Source of the DNA: Agapetus fuscipes
Taxonomy: Eukaryota; Arthropoda; Insecta; Trichoptera; Glossosomatidae
Assembly: GCA_951799405.1 (NCBI GenBank)
Contig: OX637334.1
Coordinates: 4,836,001 to 4,900,000, forward strand
Length of the DNA: 64,000 nt
Direction: 5' to 3'
How positions within the stretch are numbered: the stretch's first letter is position 1; the number at the start of each line of letters is the position of its first letter. The notes under the pieces are model-generated. The model had not been told where the DNA came from. It made no database searches and saw only the letters and a program-made list of their open reading frames with translations. Shown in pieces: positions 46,401 to 56,032 of this stretch. The position numbers were made by a program, and so were the translations under genes.

Positions 46401-49030
46401 TTCCTATGTGTTGCGCCTGTACCTCAATACTCATTCCATATTTTGCATCATTATTCTAATGCAATATCCGTCTATTTATTTGTCTACTGCTGGATAAAGT
46501 CATTGAAAAAATACTGTCTCGAGCAATACAAACACACTCCTTTTCCAAGAATTGATCAATTTCATCCATCCATATTTTTAGGGTCTCTTTATGCTTCTTC
46601 TGTGCTCCTATGGAATCCACTATATTTCTTAATGACCATCGTCCACCTGTTATTCTCAAAATCAACCTATCGTCCTTGCAATCTTTGTATTTACTACCTG
46701 ATATAAGAACAAAATTATTTAATAAGATCAAAGAGATCTAGAAACCTAATTTGGGTAAAACAAACGTTTAACAAAGTGTGATTATTTCAGCATTGGTCGA
46801 TTGATCCTGACTAAGATGCCGTTTATTTTCGATCCAAACGGTGACACAGACCGTGAAGACATCACAGCGCAATACAAAGCTCCCGAGGGCAGTCAAGATG
46901 AAAGACTTGCTCTGTTCAATGGAATCAGAGGGTCTGAAAGAGCAAAAAGGTAAGATCACAACCAAATACAAAACAGTAGGTACCTACTATTAATGCGTAC
47001 AAAGAAGACAATGAAATGATTTTTTATTGGATGGTTTCCAGATTCTACGATGTGCCTGATGAAAACAATGAAGACGTCACATTTTCTCTTGTTGAGCTGG
47101 AAAAGATCAACATTGGAGAGCCGTTCAATGTTACTATTAACATAACCAACAATTCTGATAAGGTAGTTTCACTATAAAAAATAACTTTTTCAAAACTATC
47201 GAATAATTTTAGTTCAGAAATGGATGTCTGACCGAAATAACATATAATTCAAGCATTTCACCATAGATTCAATATTTTTACTTTCGTCAAATGGAAACAC
47301 CATCATCGTCATCATCATTGACACGACAACCTAGGAAAAGATGTTGGCTTCCTTGATCCACTGCAGTCAGCGCTGCTTATCCAGTCCCACAATCCTACCA
47401 CATACCAGTCCAACACCAATCCGTCCACCTATCTTGAGCTAGTCTCGGCACCCATTTGCAAGATCAAGAATCCAAAAAAACATCATGACAAAAAGTTTTC
47501 AAACTGAATTTGGATTATTTGTTTCAGCTCCGCCATGTCAAAGCTTTGTTGAAAGCTGGAAGTGTGTACTATACTGGAATAAAAGCTGAACTGGTGAAGA
47601 AAGCTGAAGGGACCTTCAATGTCAAAGCACATTCTGGTATATCTCAACACAATCTCATCTGATACCTGCAGCAGATATTTTAATTAAACTAAAAGCTTCA
47701 TGACTTGATTCCATCTTAATTATCATTTCAGATGAACGTGTCAATCTGGAGATTGAGCCTGATGACTACCTCCCCAAGTTGGTAGAGTACTGCAACATGA
47801 AGATATACGCTGTCTGTACAGTGCAGGAGACCAACCAGACTTGGGCTGGGGAAGACGACTTCCAGGTTCTCAAACCACCCATTGAAATCAAGGTGCTTAC
47901 CTCAGTCTATCCTTTGATCAACACACGACATTACTCCATCGTTTCTGTTTTTTTTTTATCTATACAAAGTACTTACATAGAGTATTCAAAATGTACTAGA
48001 GAAAGACAAACAAATATGTAATAAATTACCAAGGACTGTAGTCCCATACTTCATTTAATTCACATCAATTTCAATGTCATCATTATCAATCATGTAATCT
48101 TTGGTATCATATTTTAGTTCAACAATGATCCTGCAGTGGGGCAGACGACGTTGGCAAGTCTGACCTTCAAGAATCCTCTGCACCGCACCCTGACTGACTG
48201 CAAGTTCCATGTGGGAGGACCAGGGCTAATCAAGAGGAACCTCATTGTGCCCCATGATGATGTGCCACCTAATGCCACACTCTGGGCGGATGTCCCCATC
48301 ATACCTACGGTAAACAGAAGTAACATAATATATCAAATTAACCCTGAATTTTTAAAAGTAGGCTCAATCGATGGATCGATTAAAAGACCAACTCGCACTT
48401 TGGGCTAGAAATTCCATCCGGAAGAAAGAAATGCTATTTTCTTCTCGTTCTCATTATTCCTGGAGGTTGTAAATCAACATTGATATTTTTGGTTTAATGG
48501 GTAGCTGCTCCAAATAAAGATTGAATGTCTCGAAGGAACGAGATACGTTATTTTGTCAACCACGTATTGCGCCATCTTCCTTAACAGCGTCTTCCTTGTA
48601 CTATTGAAATTAAGTTTTCACTTCCAGTATTATTGATTCATTTGAAGACGATGAACGAATTTTTCACAAGAAAAAGGATTCCAATTGAAAAACAAAACCA
48701 CACCTCACTTTTTCGTCACAATATCAAGACTCGCCCCATGACATTCACAATATAGCCAGTGTTTATAAGCGGCCAAGCGCGCATTTGACCGCTTCAAAAG
48801 ATGCAACACGTGGCAACAAAAAAATAAACTCTTAGCAATTCTTAAATTAGCGACAAAAATTCAAAGTAGAATCTTTGTCAATTTTAAATTCAATTTTCTT
48901 CATCGTTTTAAAAATACTTCATGACTTTTGTTTCTTGTTTCAGGTGGCTGGGTCCCTCAAATTGATTGTCACTTTCAGTTCAATAGAACTGGTGGACGTT
49001 ACTGGAAGTGCTAATGTTGATGTCAGTTAA
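40411..49030 (+). CDS. Tg: Transglutaminase A (annulin-like protein-glutamine gamma-glutamyltransferase)
   Basis: Exons: 40411-40612, 42935-43062, 43145-43277, 43362-43545, 43995-44212, 45469-45675, 46117-46336, 46791-46949, 47042-47162, 47528-47636, 47732-47892, 48118-48309, 48944-49030. Total 2121 nt and 706 residues; all GT-AG, phases consistent. Domain order is N-terminal Ig-like sandwich (1-110), catalytic core (about 150-450), then two C-terminal beta barrels. The active site is intact: Cys279 in GQCWVFAG, His343 in [10 protein letters not shown], Asp366 in [10 protein letters not shown]. Calcium-dependent Gln-Lys cross-linking in clotting, cuticle or membranes is the family's role. No signal peptide is seen from this ATG, which follows a CAG acceptor in both paralogues, so a 5' exon may be missing. 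Copy B lies 7 kb downstream on the same strand. Intron 1 was expanded by a LINE. Confidence 0.96.
40995..41909 (+). mobile_element. 5'-truncated LINE-A copy with U-module 3' end, in transglutaminase A intron 1
   Basis: The open frame from about 40998 to 41535 encodes the reverse-transcriptase C-terminus ([52 protein letters not shown]). A 115-bp AT-rich spacer and the U-module (41650-41909) with an (ATTATAG)n tail follow. A possible 6-bp duplication, ATCATA, flanks it. It lacks the polymerase motifs. Confidence 0.9.
41910..42934. other. Rest of transglutaminase A intron 1
   Basis: AT-rich. Around 42487-42545 (CAACACAAGCTCCCAGCTGC) it aligns with copy B intron 1 at about 56308-56355, marking original intron sequence on the far side of the LINE insertion. 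Confidence 0.5.
43600..43990. other. Transglutaminase A intron 4
   Basis: No gene. GTCTACTATAGCATGTGCT and GTCTGCTATAGCGTGTGCT near 43606 and 43661 form a short direct duplication. Confidence 0.5.
44280..44500 (-). pseudogene. LINE C-terminal fragment in intron 5
   Basis: In reverse it reads as decayed reverse-transcriptase tail (CATTGGCTGGGCCACATCCA, then GAATTTTCGGAGATTGG). It resembles 33150-33370. Confidence 0.5.
44646..44957 (+). mobile_element. tRNA-derived SINE (S1), copy 5, plus orientation
   Basis: The only plus-strand copy: A box TAGCTCAGTTGG at 44654-44665, B box GGTTTGAATCC at 44697-44707, body GTCAGAAATGATTTCCCG, 3' end GTGTAGCTTAGTTGCG. It lies in transglutaminase A intron 5. 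Confidence 0.92.
45245..45425. repeat. Dispersed repeat shared with 29690-29870
   Basis: GTTTGTGTATTAACACTGTG and TATCATCGTCAGGTAT are common to both; it sits just before exon 6 of transglutaminase A. Confidence 0.65.
45908..45975 (+). pseudogene. Decayed duplicate of transglutaminase exon 7 start
   Basis: TGTCCAGGTTATGGAGATTA followed by GACTATTGACGCTACTGCGC aligns with the true exon 7 start and its acceptor at 46111-46180, with many substitutions and an in-frame stop (TAA) early on. It is a broken partial copy in intron 6, about 200 bases upstream of the real exon. Confidence 0.75.
47310..47470 (-). pseudogene. LINE-like fragment in intron 9
   Basis: TTGATCCACTGCAGTCAGCG and CAATCCTACCACATACCAGT resemble the reverse of decayed LINE tails. 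No open frame. Confidence 0.4.
48360..48943. other. Transglutaminase A intron 12
   Basis: No gene or named repeat seen apart from mixed AT-rich sequence. Confidence 0.5.
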
Positions 49031-49136
49031 ACATTTCAACAAGTATTTCATTGATCTATTTTAACGTGTATATCTATAATATTTTCATAATTTTTATACT
49101 TTTTTTTGTTATTTTAATCCTTTGTACTGTTTTAAA

Positions 49137-49142
49137 AATAAA
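49137..49142 (+). terminator. Transglutaminase A poly(A) signal
   Basis: AATAAA 107 bases after the stop, in an AT-rich context. Confidence 0.7.
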
Positions 49143-49878
49143 AAATATGCATTGCAATGTGTAAAGATGTTTTTGTAAGGATTTATAAAAAAAAAATCAC
49201 GTGAAAACAATTTATTTACTTACGACTACGCACCGGTCGGCGCTATTCCCAAACAACTAAGCCATGGCTCGTCCGCAGCCTGCAGCGAATTTTCCACACA
49301 AAAATCGATTATCAGTAGGTCAGCTATGGATCAAATATTTTGTAAATATCTTCTTATCTTCGTAAGTTGTGTCTTTTTGGATGAGTTTTACTTTCTCGAT
49401 TCGTATATTCTTCTAATCTCAGATTTTTGGGTCTAACTGTGAAAAATTTACCAGTATAAGAGAATTTCAAACGTAAGTACAAAATCGCATGAATATTGAA
49501 CTTTCCTACTTATCACTCAGTGGCATAGAATTTACGAAACTTCACGCAAACTTCACTTATTTACAATACCTTATTTAGTATTCTAGTCCATTTAGGTTCA
49601 AGAAAAGTTAAAATATGGAATGGGGGGCCCAATGTCTCTCCTCGCATCAGGGCCCCCGGTGGACTTAGTCCAGGTCTGTTCACACGCATCAAAACAATAA
49701 GTCTTATTTAAAAAAAATCCTTCGAAGAAAGCAACAGACAGAGAAAATGTGGCAGGTCACCCAGATTCAATAGGAATGGATGGAAAAGAATAAGTATTTA
49801 CAGTTGGAGATTTTAAAATTAATTGCACTTTTCGAACATTAGACGAACCATTATACTTGCATTATTTTCGACGCTTCG

Positions 49879-49982
49879 TTGGTGACGTAGCCAACGTCTT
49901 CAGAAGGCACCCTTTCTTAATACGATTGAGGATAAACTCATGCAGAAAGAGTGCCTCCTGAAGACGTTGACTACGTCACCAA
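49879..49982. mobile_element. Hairpin repeat with about 39-nt arms
   Basis: TTGGTGACGTAGCCAACGTC at 49879 is mirrored by GACGTTGACTACGTCACCAA ending at 49982. The arms differ at a few positions. Confidence 0.75.
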
Positions 49983-50027
49983 AAAAACAAAGAGAGTAAT
50001 GTGGAATAATGAGAATAATGGGTCTGC

Positions 50028-50248
50028 CTTACGCAAACCACTTCACTTGAAGTGAGGGTTCGCTGCTCCCGAGATAACAGGTTCATATTTTTTGTGAAGA
50101 TTGACTAAGCTTTGCCGGTACTTAAATTTTAGTCTTGTAATAAAAACTGAAACGGGAAATCATTTCTGGCACCCTTGGTGGGGATCGAATCCTTACCCTC
50201 TGACATGGAACGCATGAATTTTACTAATTGAGCTATCGACTGAGCTAT
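50028..50248 (-). mobile_element. tRNA-derived SINE (S1), copy 6, 3'-truncated
   Basis: The minus-strand head reads CAGTCGATAGCTCAATTAGT with B box GATTCGATCCC; body GGGAAATCATTTCTGGCACC in the plus sense. The distal end is missing. Confidence 0.8.
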
Positions 50249-50249
50249 T

Positions 50250-50960
50250 GGATGATTTTATAAAATTATAAAATAAAGAATTTTTAACATCAAATATTAT
50301 TCGAAGAAAATAAAATAAATAAGTGAATTCCTGCGAGTAAAAATAAATGTAAAAAATCAAAATAAACTTACATAAGAAAACAGACTTCCATACTTAAGTA
50401 TAATCAATTAACTAAAACATAATTACAAAATCATGAAATGTTTTTTTTTCGCCTCAAAATAGAATCTGACATTATGCAAGAAATATATATGGGGAAAAAA
50501 TCTCCTTCCAAACACGATTAAATATGTTTTTTTTTAATAATTATTTCACTATAACGTTTTTATTCTTTTAGCGGACTTATTTTGCAAAACCAAATAATCT
50601 CCAATAACACTGTACTTTACTGGTTTTTCTCATTCAGCGCTCTATTCGGGAAATTGAATAAACTGATAGAACTCACACCCAAAAAAAAAATACATAAGAG
50701 AATGAAAAAATGTAGGTACTTTAGTGTGTGATTTATTGAAGTTGGCAGGTATCGTGAATTCATAATAATAACATATCGACTTAAAAATAAAGGACCCGAA
50801 GCTCGCTTTATCCGTTTCAACCTACTTCAATACAAATTTTCCTTAGTTGGAAAGAGAACAGAGATGCTCCGAGTGTGACCTCATTGTAAACAGGCAAGTG
50901 TGATAGATGCTAGAAAATATCTCTGCAATGTTGGAATTATTTAAATGTCATCTCCCTCGT
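50250..50960. other. Intergenic, no gene seen
   Basis: AT-rich with homopolymer runs. No coding or repeat call. Confidence 0.5.
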
Positions 50961-50965
50961 CATGC

Positions 50966-51240
50966 CCCTTGACTAAGAAGTTGGTATGAGGCTGATCCTC
51001 CCCCCCCCCCCCTTCCATGGTGTGAAAACTTGGTTCACTTTTGCTAATGCCACCTTGTTTCAAGGAAAGGTGGTAGAAGTTTACAAAGTTTATGTTCATG
51101 TGAGGTTTGCTTTATTTTGAGAATGTGTAATTGCGACTGAAAAATATTAATTTGCACTAAATATGAGCCTTAAATGTCAATATACGAGTATATATTCACA
51201 ACTTCGATTATTTATTATACATCACAGCATTTGTAATTAT
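50966..51240 (+). repeat. U-module, copy 14 (diverged)
   Basis: CCTTGACTAAGAAGTTGGTA head, a poly-C run at 51001-51012, then GTTCACTTTTGCTAATGCCA. The tail is worn. Confidence 0.75.
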
Positions 51241-52035
51241 TTAGCGTCAAAACACATTATGGAGAAATCACGAAAACATAGGATTTAGGACAGCTTTGTC
51301 TCTCAGTATGCTTCAATGTCGTAAGCTAGATTCGACTCCAATTATCTTATACGTCGATGGTACGTGTATATTTTTAGCACTGTACAAATAAATTGAAACT
51401 GCAAATTGCTGAATTTTTCACACAAGTTAAGATCAGTTTTAGTCCAGGCGCATTCGACGCGTGATCTCAGATAGTCGCAGATTTCATTGATTCTCGAATC
51501 GCGGCTTCAAATACCAGGGTGTGTAAAAAAAATCTAATTTGCTATGAAATGAACGTTTAATTTAAAAAAAAAAGGCGCTACGTATCACAGTGGTTTAATA
51601 AACTGCCAAAAGAGGAAAATGTTGGAATAGGAACTCAAGGGCTTATTTAAAATTTTCAAAATCTGACTTGCAGTGCTTAAAATGCAGTTTTTAACGTGTA
51701 CAAATATTTGTGTAACTTAGGGCCGTAAGTTTAACTTATTTTAATTTGGCATATAAAACCAAACTGTATACTGAATTTAAATTTCGTGTCTTATTTTAAC
51801 TATAGGTACCTACATTAATAAAATAATCATTTTACAACAAACATTATTTTCCATAAGTCCAGATTCATAATAAAATAAAGGTCTGCATGAAAAAGTCTCT
51901 GAATGAAATGAAAGAAGTAGGTACGGGGACCGAAAATAATGCAAAAGGTAGGTAATATTCGAAACTGCTAGATTTACTTTTTTGATTGTATATTATTAAG
52001 TATAATTTATTGTTTTTTTTCCTTATTTTGCTGTC
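51240..52035. other. Intergenic, no gene seen
   Basis: AT-rich. A LINE tail scrap may lie at 51880-51920 (GAATGAAATGAAAGAAGTAG). Confidence 0.4.
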
Positions 52036-52178
52036 ACCAGTGTCACCCATACTGCAAAAATAGGTTCACTTATTCCAAAGCCACTCCTGCTTCAAGGAAA
52101 CGCTGCAAGAGTTTCATTGGCTATGCAGCATGTGTGAGCGTGAACTTATGCGTGTTTATTTGTGCTCGTACAATAAAC
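52036..52178 (+). repeat. U-module, copy 15 (degenerate)
   Basis: CACCCATACTGCAAAAATAG and CACTCCTGCTTCAAGGAAAC are recognisable. Its tail is cut by the TTAA element. Confidence 0.65.
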
Positions 52179-52182
52179 TTAA

Positions 52183-53058
52183 GGTGCGTTATAAAGCTAA
52201 ATCTGCCGTTTTTGTTCTTTCACTTTATGGTCTTAGCAAAATAGTTACAGTAATGAAAAAAATCAAGCATGTTTATTATTTTTTATCTAAATTATAAAGT
52301 TTATACAATATATATAACTTAAGAATTGTTGCCACAAAAAAATATTAAAAAAACGCGTTTTTTTTTACAATTTTAGCGTTTTTTTCCTGTGTGCTTTATT
52401 TTGGAAATACTTTTTTTTTCTTAATTACAGTAGGTACCCTTAGTACGAGTTGCAAAACTTGAGAAAAGTAAAGTTTACGGAAAGTATTAAAGAGTGATTT
52501 CTACCAAAATCTACCGTTTTTGTTTCTTACACTTTATGGTCTTAGCAAAAGAGTTACAGTGATGAAGAAAATCAAGTTCAAACAAACAAAAACGGCAGAT
52601 TTTGAGGGAAATCCCTCTTTAATAATTGCCGTAAACTTTATATGACTCAAGTTTTGCAACTCGTACTAAGGGTACAGAACTATAACATTGTTTATCGCCG
52701 GTACTTAACTTTTTTTTATAAATGTTAATAGTTTTTTAGTAAATATGGAAAAACTGAAACTACTCAATGAATTAAATTTTAATTAAACCAAAGAACACAG
52801 TTTTTCCATATTTACTCAAAAACTATTGACATTATAAATAAAGTTAAGTAACAGCGCTACAAAATAAAGCACACACGAAAAAAACGGTAAAAATGTAAAA
52901 AAAAAAGTTTTTTTAAATATATTTTGTGGCAACAATTCTTAGGTTATATGTTTTGTATACACTTTATAAATCAGATAAAAAAATAATAAACATGCTTGAT
53001 TTTTTTCATTTCCTTCTGTAAAGAAACAAAAACGGCAGATTTTGCTTTATAACGCGCC
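52183..53058. mobile_element. 876-bp palindromic element with TTAA target duplication
   Basis: Flanked by TTAA at 52179-52182 and 53059-53062. The ends are GGTGCGTTATAAAGC and its inverse with one change; the arms continue through AATCTGCCGTTTTTG and CATGTTTATTATTTTTT. Inside are at least two more hairpins: one centred near 52560 with TACCCTTAGTACGAGTTGCA arms, one near 52780 with TAAATATGGAAAAACTG arms. TTAA duplication is the piggyBac hallmark; no transposase is present. Confidence 0.88.
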
Positions 53059-53435
53059 TTAAAATGTTAATTTGAGATGGCCAATCAAATTATAGTACTT
53101 TTTTTTGAAGATTTAAAAATAAAGAATTATTACGATTCAATATTATTCCTTAACTTCAAGAAGTTAGCTAACATTAATAACCGCATTGTGTATTTAATTA
53201 AGTAGGACATAAATAAAGAGAACAAACTTGTAAGATAACCTTTAACGAAAATTACGATAGTACCTATGTATACAAATAAATATCTTAAATACAACAAACT
53301 CTAAATAAATTATTATCAGCATATTCACTGAAATCAAATGCATGGCAATCAGCCGTGTCTGATTCATTCAGCAAACAGTCAATAATGACATTCACAAACC
53401 ACATTTAAAAAAAAAATCAGCAAGGACTTTATTAC

Positions 53436-53720
53436 CTTCTTCTTTACGCGGCAACGGCGCGGGCGTCCGAAACAGCTCCTCCGCAATTTCGGATGCCGGT
53501 CCACTCCCTTACATTTCGCAGCCAGGACATCTGTCTTCCATCGCCCCTCAATTTTCTCATCAAAATAAGTGGAAGAAGGTGTCATTGTACCCCACGTAGT
53601 TCTACGAGTATCTATGCAATATTTCAAACATAGAGCCTCCCTGTCAACTCTTACTCGTTTCAGGACTTTAGCATTGATAACCATAGGTATCTGTCCAAGA
53701 AATTTTGAGTATTCAGGGGT
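53436..53720 (-). pseudogene. Cysteine-rich, basic exon-like frame interrupted by a U-module
   Basis: The minus frame reads YSKFLGQIPMVINAKVLKRV, then REALCLKYCIDTRRTTWG, then AAKCKGVDRHPKLRRSCFGR and RRCRVKKK, up to a GTAATA donor at 53435. Removing the U-module (53721-53965) and one copy of its AGGGGT duplication restores a continuous frame back to a TGTAG acceptor at 53976, so this looks like an exon invaded by the repeat. Six cysteines and a basic tail suggest a small secreted cystine-rich protein, but I recognise no family and found no partner exons. Confidence 0.45.
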
Positions 53721-53965
53721 TCCTTGACTTATAGGTTGGTATGCGGCTGACCACCCATACTGTAAAAAATGGTTCACTTTGCCAATCTTACCCCTGTTTC
53801 AGGAAAGAATGGCAAGAGTTGCAGGGCTTATGTTCATTTGAAATTGGGTTTTTATAATGTAGGTCCACATGTGTTAGCGCGAAATTATACATGTCTGCTT
53901 GTGGGAATGCATATATCAAAATATAAATCTTAAATGATTTATATCCTTGCAGCTTAGATTAGATT
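53721..53965 (+). repeat. U-module, copy 16, with 6-bp target duplication
   Basis: Head TCCTTGACTTATAGGTTGGT, core GTTCACTTTGCCAATCTTAC, tail CTTAGATTAGATT. Flanked by AGGGGT at 53715-53720 and 53966-53971. It carries no LINE coding sequence. Confidence 0.9.
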
Positions 53966-54329
53966 AGGGGTAGTGCTACATTTCAAATGCTTCCTGTTTG
54001 TTCACTGAGTTGTGCTTGAAGGTCCATGTTTAACATCCATGTAGCAAACAGATTTGCTATATACTCGTAGGTACCTATGTGTGACACATAGCATTTGATA
54101 ATTTTCTAGCAAAATTTCAAATTAACAAAAGTTTTTTTAAAGGACTTATATATTGTTGTTTTTTAGCGGGGTGTATTTCATCAAAACTGCGATTTATTTA
54201 TTTCTCTTTTTCGGTTTCGACAGAGTTTTGAAACTGGAACAGTAGGTTCTACGGTTGATTATATGTGTTTCTCCAGAAGATCTTGATCCTTATTTATACA
54301 GATCCTTATTTATACAGATTAGTTAGATT

Positions 54330-55790
54330 ATAGATCTCTTTGAAAGCATACGGAGTGAATGGGGCTCTCCTAGGTGCGGTGCATGCCAACTATGAAAATA
54401 GTAAGGCATGTGTTTGTATTGATGGTGAGTATAGCGAGTGGTTTGAAGTTTATAAGGGTGTGAGGCAAGGATGTGTGATGAGCCCTTGGCTATTTAACAT
54501 AGTCATGGACAAGTGTGTCAGAGATGCTAGACTTAATGATTGTGGATTGATGATAGGAGAGAGCAAAGTGAGTGTTCTACTGTATGCAGATGATGCAGTT
54601 CTTGTATCTGATTCTGCAGTAGAATTGCAAACAATGCTCTCTAGATTGAATGAAGCTTGTTGGGTAACCATTTGAAGTTGAATGCAAGTAAGACGAAAGT
54701 ATTGATTTTTGAAAGAGATGATGAAAGTATGAATTATGAATTTAAAATTAATGGAATGAATGTTGATGTCGTAAATGAGTTTGTATACCTGGGAAGTAAA
54801 TTTGAAAAAGATGGAAGAATGATCGGTGAATTTGAAAGAAGAATAATGAAAGGCAGGTGCGTACTGGGTGCTACCGCTAGCATCGCCAAGAACCAGAATC
54901 TTTCAAAAAATGTTCGACTGGCGGTGCACGGTGGTATACTAGTACCCACTCTGATGTATGGAAGTGAAGCCTGGACGGTGAATGAAAGTGAGATTAGTAA
55001 AGTCCATACAGTAGAAATGGACTACTTAAGAAGTATGATTGGGAAAAGACGGAGTGATAGGGTGAGGAATGATTTTGTTAGAGAGGAATGTGGTGTAAGA
55101 GAAAGTGTGAAAGTAAAGATTAAAAGAAGTATACTTAGATGGTTTGGAAATTTGGAGAGAATGAATGAGGAAAGACTGACGAAGAAAGTGTATGCTGCGA
55201 GAATTGATGGATGTCGTGGAAGGGGAAGACCGAGAAAGGTATGGATGGACCAAATTTTCGAAATAGCGAATGAATGGGATATCCAGAGTCATAATAAAAG
55301 GAGAGCTTGTATGAAAAAGGTTATGGCTCTGGATGAAATGAAAGAAGTATGCAAGGATCGAAAGACATGGCGGTTGATCTGTAATGCTGGCGGTTAAATC
55401 TGAGGCTTTTAAATTTAAAAAAATATGTTTTGTAGTTTTTTAATTTTTTACTGTTTAATTGTTTAGAGTTTATTTGTTTTATATACGAGTACATATTTGA
55501 TTGTATTAATTGCTTGTAGATACTCCTTGACTGATAGGTTGGTATGCGGCTGACCACCCATACTGTAAAAAATGGTTCACTTTGCCAATGTCACCCCTGC
55601 TTCAGGGAAGGTCGGCAAGAGTTGCAGGGCTTATGTTCATTTGAGATTGGGTTTTTTATATTGTAGGTCCACATGCGGCATGTGTAAGCGCGAAATTATG
55701 CATGTCTGCTTGTGGGAATGCATTTAATATGAATCTCAAATGATACATATCTTTGCAGCTTAGATTTAGATTTAGATTTTAGATATATTA
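54330..55790 (+). mobile_element. LINE-A, longest copy, 5'-truncated, frameshifted reverse transcriptase plus U-module
   Basis: The first frame (54340-54656) has RT motif B, VRQGCVMSPWLFNIVMDKCV, and the catalytic loop LLYADDAVLV. A one-base shift near 54655 moves to a second frame ending at 55397, with [43 protein letters not shown] and [18 protein letters not shown]. After a 125-bp spacer comes the U-module (55525-55790) with a TTAGATTTAGATT tail. The endonuclease and N-terminal RT are missing. Clade is not settled; simple-repeat tails and YADD fit several non-LTR clades. Confidence 0.92.
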
Positions 55791-56032
55791 TAGATTAAGA
55801 TCATTCTCCAAACATGGAGAATCAATACACACCACCTTGCTGAATCTCATCAGAATATTTGATTCAACACTTAATTAATCTCAAACAAATACCAATTATT
55901 ATATTAGGTACCTTCCTAAGCTCTTACGTATTTCTAGAGGTTTCATAAACTTATTGTTAAATAACATAAACACAACTACTTAGTACTAATATCTTGTATA
56001 TTCGTAACAATATGATTTAAATTCAAATCCAG

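Noticed and set aside
53379..53777. 132-codon minus frame as a whole
   Set aside because: Its first 19 codons are antisense U-module; only the segment up to the 53435 donor is exon-like.
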